A stretch of DNA of 64,000 nt. It comes from Acidobacteriota bacterium. GTDB taxonomy: Bacteria; Acidobacteriota; Terriglobia; Acidiferrales; UBA7541. A program made the translations under genes and the position numbers. How positions within the stretch are numbered: position 1 is the first letter of the stretch; the number at the start of each line of letters is the position of its first letter. Shown here piece by piece: positions 25,355-34,563 of the stretch. A model generated the notes under the pieces. That model searched no databases, had not been told where the DNA came from, and worked only from the letters and a program-made list of their open reading frames with translations. The stretch lies in NCBI GenBank assembly GCA_013289665.1, contig JABCZN010000001.1, forward strand, positions 248,001 to 312,000, read 5' to 3'.

Positions 25355-26290
25355 ATGCTCAAGCAATTTTCTGAATTCGCTTTGGTCGCCCTCACCGGGC
25401 TCTTCTCCGTTGCTCCGGTTCTCGCTCAAAACTCCACCTCAGAGATCGACTCCGAACACTCCACCGCTCGTCTGTATCTGCCCTCCACAAGAAATCCCGA
25501 CAGCAATCTCAACGTTGGTGTCGCTCGCGCTACCGGCGTTGTCAAACTCAACTCCGGCGAACCCGCGACCCCCGATTTTGATTTCACCATCTATCCCGCC
25601 GACAAAAAGGCCTCGCTCGCCAACTCGGTTGCGGATCGCTTCGAGGAGAAACCCAATTACACCGTCATCGCCTTCAAATCCCGGCGCGTAGTTTCACTCG
25701 CCGCCGACACCTTTCGCGTTTCCGGTGATCTCACGCTGACCTACGTCCAGCAGACTGTTTCTTACGACCCTTCCGAAGGCTACTCCGGCCCAACCTACGG
25801 CCCCTCAATCACTCTCTCCCAGACCCAGCCGGCGTCGTTCGAATTCCGGCGTGCCACCCCGTCCGCCAGTACCGCCAACGCCCACTGGATCGCTTCGAGC
25901 AGCATTTCCGCTGAAAACTTTCCCCAGCTCCTGGCCGCAATTTCCTCCACCGTCTGGCCCGTCTTTGTCGCCGACGAGCAGTGCACCACACCATCCAACG
26001 TGGGTGGTGAAGATTACTCCGGTCCCGCTTGCACCGGCGAGCGCGTGGTAACTGCTGCTCGCAAAGACCTGCGCTGCGACGCGCCGGCAACAGTCGGCGA
26101 AGATTTCTCCGGCGAAGTTTGCACCCAAATCGCCCCGGCCATCGTGACTCCTGACCAGGGACAATCCCTTTCCGCGAAGCGCCACCACAAAGCGGATTCA
26201 AACCACATTGTTGCCAACGAAGTTCAGATTCAGCTCGATCTGTTCACCACCAGCTCCAGCTCCACCGTTTCTGTGGCCTCCGGCCAGTAA
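25355..26290 (+). CDS. secreted YceI-like domain protein
   Basis: A signal peptide (FSEFALVALTGLFSVAPVLAQ) is followed by a YceI/lipocalin-like region: EIDSEHSTARLYLPSTRN... GVVKLNSGEPATPDFDFTIYPADK...VIAFKSRRVVSLAADTFRVSGDLTLTYVQ. YceI proteins bind isoprenoid or other lipids in the periplasm. The 311-residue length is longer than the typical 190. The C-terminal half has paired Cys motifs (EQCTTPSNVGGEDYSGPAC and DAPATVGEDFSGEVC), two similar short repeats. It is the first gene after the sigma-54 promoter. Confidence 0.75.
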   Translation: MLKQFSEFALVALTGLFSVAPVLAQNSTSEIDSEHSTARLYLPSTRNPDSNLNVGVARATGVVKLNSGEPATPDFDFTIYPADKKASLANSVADRFEEKPNYTVIAFKSRRVVSLAADTFRVSGDLTLTYVQQTVSYDPSEGYSGPTYGPSITLSQTQPASFEFRRATPSASTANAHWIASSSISAENFPQLLAAISSTVWPVFVADEQCTTPSNVGGEDYSGPACTGERVVTAARKDLRCDAPATVGEDFSGEVCTQIAPAIVTPDQGQSLSAKRHHKADSNHIVANEVQIQLDLFTTSSSSTVSVASGQ

Positions 26291-26314
26291 GCACCCGGAT
26301 CGCAGGAGACTCCC

Positions 26315-26668
26315 GTGCTTAGAACCATGATCACCGACACGCCGTTCGAACAGAAATGGGTTCTGCAGGGGCGCCTTTGCGGCGTGTGGGCGCTGGACCT
26401 CAAGGAAAAATGGCTCTCTACAAGGGGCGCGCGCGAAGGTCGCAAGTGCGCCGTCGATCTCGAAGACGTGATTTTCGTCGACGGCAAAGGCGAGTGCGTG
26501 CTCCTTCAAATGGCCGCGGAAGGAGCCGTGCTCCGCGCCAGCCGCGCCTACATGAAGCACATTCTGGAATCGTTGAAGGAACAGCAACGGCAAATCTCGA
26601 AGGAGGCGCAGGAATGCAACTCGAATCCAAAAGCGGAATACCAAAGCCAACCGTCGAAAACCCACTGA
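26315..26668 (+). CDS. STAS-like protein without the phosphorylation serine
   Basis: 117 residues. KWVLQGRLCGVWALDLKEKWLST, CAVDLEDVIFVDGKGECVLLQMAAEGAVL has the STAS strand-helix order, but the usual D-S-S/T-G loop reads VDGKGE, so it cannot be phosphorylated in the normal way. The tail is charged. It starts 24 bases after the YceI gene and overlaps the ECF sigma gene by 55 bases, so it is probably made with that sigma factor and may act on it. Confidence 0.65.
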   Translation: MLRTMITDTPFEQKWVLQGRLCGVWALDLKEKWLSTRGAREGRKCAVDLEDVIFVDGKGECVLLQMAAEGAVLRASRAYMKHILESLKEQQRQISKEAQECNSNPKAEYQSQPSKTH

Positions 26669-27342
26669 ATCTCGGCGCCCAGGATGTAAACGACGAAACT
26701 CTCGTTGCCCAAGCCGTTCGTGGCTCCAGCGCCGCATTCGAAACTCTTTTCCAGCGCTACCACCAGAAAATGTTCCACGTCGCGCTCAGCCGCCTTCAGA
26801 ATCAGGAAGACGCTGAAGACGCCGTTCAGCAGGCGTTCCAGCAGGCGTTCGTCCATCTGAAAAGCTTTCAGGGCCAGGCGCGTTTTTCGACCTGGCTCAC
26901 GCGCATCGCCATCAACGAAGCCTTGATGATGCTTCGCAAGCGCCGTCCCGGCCACCTTTCGATCGAAGGCCATCAGTCTGTTGAAGAGGAAAGCTTCGCG
27001 CTCGAAATCAAAGATCAGGCAGCAACCCCCGAAGAGCAATACGGCCAGAGGGAGATTCACGACGTTTTGTCCGGTGCGATCGACGAACTCCGCCCGATCC
27101 TGAAAACCGCCGTGAACCTCTCTGAAATCGGCGAGCTCTCCACCAGAAAAACTGCCGAAACCCTTGGCGTAAGGGTCGGCACCGTCAAAGCCAGAACCTT
27201 TCGCGCGCGCCGTCTGTTGCGCGACAAACTTGCCAAGCGCCTCGGCGCAAGAGCCGGCAAGGCCGCGGTCGCCCTGTTTTCCCGTCCACAGGCCGCCCGC
27301 AACAACACGTATCAGGTCGCCTTTTCCGCCAGCGTCACCTAG
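26614..27342 (+). CDS. ECF-type RNA polymerase sigma factor
   Basis: 242 residues. Region 2 reads AFETLFQRYHQKMFHVALSRLQNQEDAEDAVQQAFQQAFVHLKSFQGQARFSTWLTRIAINEALMMLRKRR. Region 4 reads LRPILKTAVNLSEIGELSTRKTAETLGVRVGTVKARTFRARRLLRDKL, a proper helix-turn-helix. A C-terminal extension of about 40 residues follows. The frame is open upstream, but the ATG at 26614 has AGGAGGCGCAGGA just before it. No anti-sigma gene follows. The nearest partner candidate is the overlapping STAS-like gene. Confidence 0.88.
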   Translation: MQLESKSGIPKPTVENPLNLGAQDVNDETLVAQAVRGSSAAFETLFQRYHQKMFHVALSRLQNQEDAEDAVQQAFQQAFVHLKSFQGQARFSTWLTRIAINEALMMLRKRRPGHLSIEGHQSVEEESFALEIKDQAATPEEQYGQREIHDVLSGAIDELRPILKTAVNLSEIGELSTRKTAETLGVRVGTVKARTFRARRLLRDKLAKRLGARAGKAAVALFSRPQAARNNTYQVAFSASVT

Positions 27343-27380
27343 CTCGCCGCTTTCCGGTGGCACGGCCGCTGCATTATTGG

Positions 27381-27402
27381 TAGACCGCAAGGCTGCGGTC
27401 TA
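27381..27402. repeat. perfect hairpin between the sigma factor and the efflux operon
   Basis: TAGACCGCA-AGGC-TGCGGTCTA, a 9-bp perfect stem with no T-run. It may be a GTAG-type REP element or an attenuator between the ECF gene and the pump. Confidence 0.6.
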
Positions 27403-27416
27403 TCGGGAGAATCACT

Positions 27417-30400
27417 ATGTGGATCGTTCGCGTCGCTCTCGATCGACCTTACACCTTCATCGTTCTTGCTCTGCTCATCCTCTTGATGAGCCCCGTCGTC
27501 ATCCTGCACACGCCCACGGACATCTTCCCCAACATTGACATCCCCGTCATCGCCGTCGCCTGGCAATACACCGGCCTCAACCCCGAAGAGTTGGAAGGCC
27601 GCATCACCACCGTTTACGAACGCATTCTCACCACCACCGTTGACAACATCGAGCATATCGAGTCCACCACCGTCAACGGCCAGGCCATCGTCAAAATCTA
27701 CCTCCAGCCTAATTCCAGCCTGGAAAATGCCAACGCCCAGGTCACCGCCGTCTCTCAAACCATCCTTCGCCAGTTGCCGCCGGGCGCGCTTCCTCCGCTC
27801 ATCATCAACTACAGCGCATCCAGCGTCCCGATTATCCAACTCGGCCTCTCCGGCAAAGGATTGTCCGAGCAGCAATTGAACGATCTCGGCCAAAATTTCC
27901 TCCGCCCTCAACTCGTTACCGTTCCCGGCGCGGTTATTCCTTATCCCTACGGCGGAAAGCAGCGTCAGGTCATGATCGATCTCAGCCCAACCCTCCTGCA
28001 GGCCAAGGGGCTTTCACCCCAGGACGTTCTTAACGCTGTCCAGCAGCAAAACGTCATCCTGCCCTCCGGCACCGCAAAAATCGGCGAATTCGAATACGAC
28101 GTCCGCGTCAACTCCAGCTTGCGCACCGTTCCCGAACTCAACGACATCCCCATAAAAGTCGTTGGCAATTCCACCATCTATTTGCGCGACGTCGCCAACG
28201 TCCGCGACGGTTTCGCTCCCCAGACCAACATCGCCCGCCAGGACGGCAATCGCGGCGTACTCCTCAGCATCCTCAAAGCTGGCAACGCCTCCACTTTGGA
28301 CGTTGTCAAAGGCGTCCGCGGCCTGCTTCCCCGCGTCGCCCAAACACTTCCTCCCGAACTCAAAATCCATCCGATTGCCGACCAGTCGGTCTTTGTTCGC
28401 GCCGCCGTCAGCGGCGTCATCCGCGAAGCGGTCATCGCGGCCTGCCTCACCGGCATTATGATCCTCATCTTTCTCGGAAGCTGGCGTAGCACCCTCATCA
28501 TCGCCGTTTCCATTCCGCTCTCGATCCTCTCTTCCGTCATCGTCCTCAGCCTCTTACACGAGACCATCAACATCATGACTCTCGGCGGCCTCGCTCTCGC
28601 CGTCGGCATCCTTGTGGACGATGCCACCGTCACCATCGAGAACATCGAGCGTTATTTCGAAGAAGGCCACGCCAAACGCGAAGCCATTCTCGACGGCGCC
28701 GCCCAGATCGCCGTTCCCGCTCTCGTCTCTACCCTCTGCATCTGCATCGTGTTCATGCCTATGTTCCTGCTCAGTGGCGTTGCCCGCTACCTCTTCGTTC
28801 CGCTTGCCGAAGCCGTGGTCTTCGCGATGCTCGCCTCCTACATCCTTTCACGCACCCTCGTTCCCACTCTCGCGATGTACCTCCTGAAGGAACAGGGAGG
28901 TTCGGCGAAATCTTCCAGCAATCCCTTCGTCCGATTCCAACGCGGTTTCGAGCGCCTTTTCACAAATTTCCGCGACTCTTACCAGTCCCTGCTCGAGCGC
29001 CTCGTCAACCACCGTCGCGTCTTCATCCCCGTCTTTCTGCTCGCCTGTCTTTCCGTTTTCCTCCTGGTGCCGTGGCTCGGCCAGGATTTCTTCCCCAGCA
29101 CGGACAGTGGCCAGTTCATTCTCCACCTCCGCGCAAAGACCGGAACCCGCATCGAGGAAACCGCCAAGCTCAGCGATGAAGTCGAAACCTCCATCCGCCG
29201 TGCCATTCCGGAACGCGAATTGGACTCCATCGCCGACAATATCGGCTTGCCCTACAGCAGCATCAACTACATGCACAGCACCTCCGGCCTCATCGGCGCC
29301 GGCGATGCCGACATACTCGTCTCCCTGAACGAAAATCATCACGCGACCGCCGCTTACGTGCGCCAGCTCCGCAAGCAACTGCCCGAGCAATTTCCCGGCA
29401 CCACCTTTTATTTTCTCCCCGCCGATATCACCACCCAGATTCTGAATTTCGGCCTGCCCGCTCCCGTGGACATCCAGGTCGAAGGCGCGGACACGGAAGG
29501 GAATCGCCGTGTCGCCAACAAGATACTTGCCGAATTGCGCCAGGTCCCAGGCGTCGCCGACCCGCGCATCCAGCAACCGTTTGACTACCCGCAATACGAC
29601 ATCGCCATCGACCGCACCAAGGCCGCGCAAGCCGGTTTCTCCGAACGCGACGTCGCCAACAGCATGCTCAACTCCCTCAGCGGCAGCTTTCAGATCACTC
29701 CCATGTTTTTCCTGAACTATCAGAACGGCACCAGCTACAACCTCGTCGCCCAAACCCCCCAGTACGCCGTCCAGTCTTTGCAGGACATGCAGAATATTCC
29801 CATCACCGCCGCCGGCGCTGTCCGTCCCGCGATCCTCGCCGACGTCGCTTCCATCCATCGCACCAGCGAAATGGAAGCCATCAATCACTACAACATCCGC
29901 CGCATCCTCGATATCTATGCCAGCGTGCAGGACCGCGACCTCGGCGCCGTCGGCCGCGACATCAACCGCATCGTAGCCGCCAACACCTCCTCGCTCCCGC
30001 GCGGCAGCTTCATTCGCGTCCGCGGCCAGCTCGAAACCATGCAAACTTCCTACACCGGCCTCCTCACCGGCCTCGTCTTCTCCGTTATCCTCGTCTACCT
30101 CCTTATCGTCGTGAATTTCCAGTCCTGGCTCGACCCCTTCATCATCATCACCGCGCTCCCCGCCGCCCTCGCGGGCATCGTGATCTTTCTCTTCCTCACG
30201 CACACTACGCTCAGCGTCCCCGCTCTCATGGGTGCGATCATGTGCATGGGCGTCGCCACCGCCAACAGTATTCTCGTCGTGTCTTTTGCCAAGGAGCGCC
30301 TGCTGCATCACGGCGATCCCGTGGCCGCCGCCACCGAAGCCGGCTTCACCCGCTTCCGTCCCGTCCTGATGACCGCTCTCGCCATGATCATCGGCATGAT

Positions 30401-30596
30401 CCCCATGGCTCTCGGCCTCGGCGACGGCGGCGAACAAAACGCTCCGCTCGGCCGCGCCGTCATCGGCGGCTTGCTCTTCGCCACCGTCGCCACTTTGATT
30501 TTCGTTCCCGCGGTTTTCAGTTTCCTGCATTCCAAGCGCGATCCAGGCGCGGCGGGTTTTCCGGAAGAAGCAACGCACGAAAAAGTTCACGCATAA
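27417..30596 (+). CDS. RND multidrug efflux permease (HAE1-like)
   Basis: A 1059-residue inner-membrane proton-driven exporter with 12 helices and two large periplasmic loops. N-terminus WIVRVALDRPYTFIVLALLIL and the DIFPNIDIPVIAVAWQY porter entry are typical. The proton-relay helix LALAVGILVDDATVTIENIER has both aspartates, and SIPLSILSSVIVL and GAIMCMGVATANSILVVSFA are family signatures. It comes first in an operon with its adaptor (34 bases on) and TolC-type channel, an order found in Acidobacteriota. Substrate unknown. Confidence 0.93.
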   Translation: MWIVRVALDRPYTFIVLALLILLMSPVVILHTPTDIFPNIDIPVIAVAWQYTGLNPEELEGRITTVYERILTTTVDNIEHIESTTVNGQAIVKIYLQPNSSLENANAQVTAVSQTILRQLPPGALPPLIINYSASSVPIIQLGLSGKGLSEQQLNDLGQNFLRPQLVTVPGAVIPYPYGGKQRQVMIDLSPTLLQAKGLSPQDVLNAVQQQNVILPSGTAKIGEFEYDVRVNSSLRTVPELNDIPIKVVGNSTIYLRDVANVRDGFAPQTNIARQDGNRGVLLSILKAGNASTLDVVKGVRGLLPRVAQTLPPELKIHPIADQSVFVRAAVSGVIREAVIAACLTGIMILIFLGSWRSTLIIAVSIPLSILSSVIVLSLLHETINIMTLGGLALAVGILVDDATVTIENIERYFEEGHAKREAILDGAAQIAVPALVSTLCICIVFMPMFLLSGVARYLFVPLAEAVVFAMLASYILSRTLVPTLAMYLLKEQGGSAKSSSNPFVRFQRGFERLFTNFRDSYQSLLERLVNHRRVFIPVFLLACLSVFLLVPWLGQDFFPSTDSGQFILHLRAKTGTRIEETAKLSDEVETSIRRAIPERELDSIADNIGLPYSSINYMHSTSGLIGAGDADILVSLNENHHATAAYVRQLRKQLPEQFPGTTFYFLPADITTQILNFGLPAPVDIQVEGADTEGNRRVANKILAELRQVPGVADPRIQQPFDYPQYDIAIDRTKAAQAGFSERDVANSMLNSLSGSFQITPMFFLNYQNGTSYNLVAQTPQYAVQSLQDMQNIPITAAGAVRPAILADVASIHRTSEMEAINHYNIRRILDIYASVQDRDLGAVGRDINRIVAANTSSLPRGSFIRVRGQLETMQTSYTGLLTGLVFSVILVYLLIVVNFQSWLDPFIIITALPAALAGIVIFLFLTHTTLSVPALMGAIMCMGVATANSILVVSFAKERLLHHGDPVAAATEAGFTRFRPVLMTALAMIIGMIPMALGLGDGGEQNAPLGRAVIGGLLFATVATLIFVPAVFSFLHSKRDPGAAGFPEEATHEKVHA

Positions 30597-30630
30597 AGGC
30601 TCAAGGGCCCAACGGGAGGTTTGACTAGCA

Positions 30631-31902
30631 ATGAACGCCGATCGCACCAATCTCGAATCACCAGTGAACGCCGAAGAGCCGGCGAATCTGGAAACACCGG
30701 CGACTGATTCGCCCAACCCGGCAACGGTAGCGGTGGCCGCGGCCCAGCCCGCCGCCGCTTCGTTGTCTCCCGCGCGGCCCATGTCCTGGTGGATTCCCGC
30801 CAGCGCCGTCGCCGTCGTCGCGCTCGTCATCTTCTTCGGCATCCGCTCCCGCGTCAACGCCGAGGCAAACGTCACCCGCGCCACCCACGAAGCCGCCATT
30901 CCCGTGGTCACCGTCGTGCATCCCGTAGCCGATGCTCCGTCTCAGGAAATCGCGCTGCCCGGCAACACCGTGGCCTTCATTGACGCGCCCATCTATGCCC
31001 GCACCAACGGCTACTTGAAACGCTGGTACTTCGATATCGGCTCCCCCGTCAAAAAAGGCCAGCTCCTCGCCGAAATCGAAACTCCCGAAGTAGACCAGCA
31101 ATTGTTCCAGGCCCGCTCCGACCTCGAAACCGCCCAGGCCAATTACAACATCGCGAAAATTACCGCCTCCCGCTGGGAATTCCTCGTCAGCACCGGCTCC
31201 GTCTCACAACAGGAAACCGATCAGGCCAAGAGCGATCTCGCCGCCAAAAAAGCCGCCGCCGATTCCAGCGCCTCCAACGTTCGCCGCCTCGAAGAACTGC
31301 GATCTTTCGAAAAAATCTACGCCCCCTTCGACGGCATCATCACTGCCCGCAACACCGACGTCGGCCAGCTCATCGACGCTGGCGCCAGCGCTCCAAAAGA
31401 ACTCTTCCATCTCGCGTCCATCAACAAGCTCCGCGTCTACGTCGCCATCCCCGAGGTCTATTCCCGCGCCGCCAGCAACGGCTCGACCGCTACGTTGACG
31501 CTCGATGAATTTCCCGGTGAAATTTTCAAAGGCACCCTCGTTCGCAACGCCAACGCCTTCGACGCTTCTTCGCGCACCCTTCTCACCGAGGTTGACGTCG
31601 AAAATCCCAAAGGCCGCCTGCGCCCCGGCGCCTACGTCTTTGTCCACTTCAAGCTTCCGGAATCCATCACCTCCGTCACCATTCCGTCCAACACCCTTCT
31701 TTTCCGCAAGGAAGGCCTCCAGGTCGGGGTCGTCCGCAACGGCAAGGTCGAACTCGTTTCCATCAAGATGGGCCGCGACTACGGCAACTCCGTCGAAATT
31801 GTCTCCGGCCTCGCCAACTCCGACGCTGTCGTCGTCAGCCCACCCGATTCTCTGATCACCGGCACGCCCGTGAAAATTGCCGACCAGCACGCAGGAGATT
31901 AA
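30631..31902 (+). CDS. RND efflux periplasmic adaptor
   Basis: 423 residues. A Pro/Ala-rich cytoplasmic start, then one membrane anchor (WWIPASAVAVVALVIFFGI). The barrel-sandwich lipoyl half-motif ALPGNTVAFIDAPIYARTNGYLKRWYFDIGSPVKKGQLLAEIETPEVDQQL follows, then a hairpin (QARSDLETAQANYNIAK) and the second lipoyl half FEKIYAPFDGIITARNTDVGQLI. Beta-barrel and membrane-proximal domains end it. It links the permease to the outer-membrane channel. Confidence 0.92.
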   Translation: MNADRTNLESPVNAEEPANLETPATDSPNPATVAVAAAQPAAASLSPARPMSWWIPASAVAVVALVIFFGIRSRVNAEANVTRATHEAAIPVVTVVHPVADAPSQEIALPGNTVAFIDAPIYARTNGYLKRWYFDIGSPVKKGQLLAEIETPEVDQQLFQARSDLETAQANYNIAKITASRWEFLVSTGSVSQQETDQAKSDLAAKKAAADSSASNVRRLEELRSFEKIYAPFDGIITARNTDVGQLIDAGASAPKELFHLASINKLRVYVAIPEVYSRAASNGSTATLTLDEFPGEIFKGTLVRNANAFDASSRTLLTEVDVENPKGRLRPGAYVFVHFKLPESITSVTIPSNTLLFRKEGLQVGVVRNGKVELVSIKMGRDYGNSVEIVSGLANSDAVVVSPPDSLITGTPVKIADQHAGD

Positions 31903-31905
31903 CTC

Positions 31906-33363
31906 ATGAAATCCGTTCGCCCAATCCTCGCCGTGACACTAGCCGTGCTCCTCTCTGGATGTGAAGTCGGTCCCAAATACGTTCGCGCAACCGCGCCAAC
32001 TTCAGCGAACTTTAAAGAACAGCCACCCGACTCCTTCAAGGAAGCCGACCAATGGAAAACCGCGCAACCCGCGGACCAGGCTCTCCGGGGCAAGTGGTGG
32101 GAAATCTTCGGCGACCCGCAGCTCAACTCACTCGAAGAGCAACTAACTGTCTCCAACCAGAACCTCAAAGTCGCCGAAGCCCGCCTGCGCGAGGCCCGCG
32201 CCGCGGTTCGCTTCAATCGTGCCGCGCAATTCCCCACCATTTCCGCCGGGCCAGGTATCTCGAGCGTCCACGATTCGGCTAACCGGCCCTACATTCGCAC
32301 CACAAGCAACACCGGCGATTTCGTCCTGCCCATCGATTTCTCCTACGAAGTTGATCTTTGGGGCCGCGTCCGCCGCACCGTCGCCGCCGCTCGGGAAGAA
32401 GCCCAGGCCACCACCGCCGATTACGCCACCGCCAGCCTCAGCCTCCACGCCGAACTCGCCATCGACTATTTCGAACTCCGCAGCGCCGACGCCCAGAAGC
32501 AACTCCTCGACGACACCGTCAAGGCCTACACTGACGCCCTCCAACTGACGAGCAACCGCTTCCTCGGTGGCGTAGCTCCCAAATCTGATGTAGCCCAAGC
32601 CCAAACCCAACTCGACGCCACGCGCGTGCAAGACACCGACGTCACCGTCGCCCGTTCCCAATTCGAACACGCCATCGCCATCCTCATCGGTAAACCTCCT
32701 GCCGAACTCACCATTCCTCCGGCCCCGCTCGATCTCCAACCGCCCGTTATCCCTGGCGCTCTACCCACCGAACTCCTCGAACGCCGTCCAGACATCGCCG
32801 CTGCCGAACGCCGCATGGCCGAAGCCAACCAGCAAATCGGAATTGCCCGCGCTGCCTATTTCCCCACACTCTCTCTAAACGGCTCCGCAGGTTTTGAAGG
32901 AACTTCTCTGCTGAATTGGCTAAACTGGCCCAGCCGTTTCTGGGCCGTGGGTCCGCAGATGCTTGAAACTCTCTACGACGGCGGCCGCCGCCGCGCCAAC
33001 TCCGAAACCGCCCTCGCCAACTACGACGGCACTGTCGCCACCTATCGCCAGACTTCGCTAACCGCTTTCCAGGAAGTCGAAGACAATCTTGCCGCCCTCC
33101 GCATCCTCAACGACGAAGATCAGCAGCAAACCCAGGCCACCGCCTCCGCCCAGGAATCTCTGCAACTCTTCACCAATCGCTACAAAGGCGGAGTGGACAC
33201 TTATCTGCAAGTCATCAACGCGCAAACCGTCGCTCTCCAAAACGAACGCAACAACGTGGACATCCAGCGCCGCCGCATGGACGCCAGCGTCCTCTTGATC
33301 AAAGCGCTGGGAGGCGGCTGGGGCACCGCCGAACTGCCCAAGGAATCAAGCATTCGTCATTAA
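31906..33363 (+). CDS. TolC-type outer-membrane efflux lipoprotein (NodT family)
   Basis: 485 residues with a lipoprotein signal: LAVTLAVLLSGC, Cys19. Two outer-membrane factor repeats form the coiled helices (ISAGPGISSVHDSANRP strand region, AEAARLREARAAVRFNRAAQFP, and the second AERRMAEANQQIGIARAAYFPTLSLNGSAGFEG). It follows the adaptor by three bases. It completes the pump across the outer membrane, direct evidence for a Gram-negative envelope. Confidence 0.93.
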   Translation: MKSVRPILAVTLAVLLSGCEVGPKYVRATAPTSANFKEQPPDSFKEADQWKTAQPADQALRGKWWEIFGDPQLNSLEEQLTVSNQNLKVAEARLREARAAVRFNRAAQFPTISAGPGISSVHDSANRPYIRTTSNTGDFVLPIDFSYEVDLWGRVRRTVAAAREEAQATTADYATASLSLHAELAIDYFELRSADAQKQLLDDTVKAYTDALQLTSNRFLGGVAPKSDVAQAQTQLDATRVQDTDVTVARSQFEHAIAILIGKPPAELTIPPAPLDLQPPVIPGALPTELLERRPDIAAAERRMAEANQQIGIARAAYFPTLSLNGSAGFEGTSLLNWLNWPSRFWAVGPQMLETLYDGGRRRANSETALANYDGTVATYRQTSLTAFQEVEDNLAALRILNDEDQQQTQATASAQESLQLFTNRYKGGVDTYLQVINAQTVALQNERNNVDIQRRRMDASVLLIKALGGGWGTAELPKESSIRH

Positions 33364-33387
33364 TTTCAGAAAGGAATACGCGCAACC

Positions 33388-34431
33388 ATGGACTACCGTC
33401 AACTGGGTTATTCAGGCCTGAAAGTTTCCGAGCTGAGCCTGGGCACCGGCACCTTCGGTGGCGGCACGGAATTCTTCCGCGCTTGGGGAGCGACGGATGT
33501 CAACGAAGCGAAGCGGCTTATTGATATAAGTCTCGAAGCAGGTATCAACCTCTTCGATACCGCTGACGTTTACTCCAGGGGATTGTCCGAGGAGATCCTC
33601 GGCAAAGCGATCGAGGGCAAGCGCCAAAATCTCCTCATCTCTACGAAAACCACCTTTCGTTTCGGCGACGGTCCAAACGGTGTCGGCTCTTCCCGTTACC
33701 ACATCGTCCGCGCTGTCGAAGCCAGCCTCCGCCGCCTCGACACCGATTACATCGACATCTACCACATGCATGGCTTTGACCAGCTCACTCCCGTCGAAGA
33801 AACTCTCGAAGCCCTGGATACCCTGGTTCGCAGCGGCAAAGTCCGCTACATCGCCTGCTCCAATTTTTCCGGCTGGCACTTGGTGAAAGCCCTTTCCATC
33901 TCCGAACGCTATGGCTGGGCCCGCTACGTCGCTCATCAGGTCTATTACTCCCTCATCGGCCGCGACTACGAACTCGAACTCATGCCCCTGGCCCTTGATC
34001 AAAAAGTCGGCGCGCTCGTCTGGAGCCCTCTCGGCTGGGGCCGCCTAACCGGAAAAATCCGCCGCGGCCATCCGCTTCCCGAACAAAGCCGTCTCCACAA
34101 AACTGCCGACGTTGGCCCGCCAGTCCCCGACGAATACGTGTACAAAGTAGTGGACGCCTTAGACGCCGTCGCCAAGGAAACCGGCAAAAGCGTCCCGCAA
34201 ATTGCGCTCAACTGGCTCCTCTGCCGCCCCACAGTCTCCAGCGTAATTCTCGGCGCCCGCAACGAAGATCAGCTCCGCCAAAATCTAGCCGCCGCTGGCT
34301 GGAAACTAACGCCCCAACAAGTAGCCAAATTAGACGCCGCCAGCGACTTCACCCCCACCTACCCCTACTGGCACCAGCGCAACTTCCCCGAGCGCATTCC
34401 GCTCCACGTCCCCGGCCCACATCCTTTGTAG
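33388..34431 (+). CDS. aldo/keto reductase
   Basis: 347 residues, a TIM barrel. The opening MDYRQLGYSGLKVSELSLGTGTFG, the catalytic Asp and Tyr in NLFDTADVYSRG, Lys in ISTKTTF, His in YHMHGFD, and the NADPH loop SSVILGARNEDQL are all seen. The C-terminus ends ERIPLHVPGPHPL. It lies 25 bases after the TolC gene on the same strand but belongs functionally with the sugar genes that follow. Confidence 0.9.
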   Translation: MDYRQLGYSGLKVSELSLGTGTFGGGTEFFRAWGATDVNEAKRLIDISLEAGINLFDTADVYSRGLSEEILGKAIEGKRQNLLISTKTTFRFGDGPNGVGSSRYHIVRAVEASLRRLDTDYIDIYHMHGFDQLTPVEETLEALDTLVRSGKVRYIACSNFSGWHLVKALSISERYGWARYVAHQVYYSLIGRDYELELMPLALDQKVGALVWSPLGWGRLTGKIRRGHPLPEQSRLHKTADVGPPVPDEYVYKVVDALDAVAKETGKSVPQIALNWLLCRPTVSSVILGARNEDQLRQNLAAAGWKLTPQQVAKLDAASDFTPTYPYWHQRNFPERIPLHVPGPHPL

Positions 34432-34459
34432 GGGAGGGGCTCGACCCTCCCTCTTGCCT
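34428..34459. repeat. REP-like hairpin
   Basis: GTAGGGGAGGGGCTCG followed by ACCCTCCCTCTTGCC. It is nearly identical to 35426-35456, overlapping the reductase stop. Confidence 0.75.
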
Positions 34460-34563
34460 TTGTGGGGCCGCCGTCCGCGGCGGGCGCCTTTGCTGGCCCT
34501 TTTGCATGTGCCGCAATCTCGGACTAAACTGTCCCCATCACTTTCACTCAACGGCAGGCACTC

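Noticed and set aside
28848..30911. 687-codon open frame on the - strand opposite the RND permease
   Set aside because: It is the antisense shadow of a well-conserved permease; GC-rich codon bias keeps the opposite frame open. The translation is Asp/Gly/Glu/Ala-rich with no domain.
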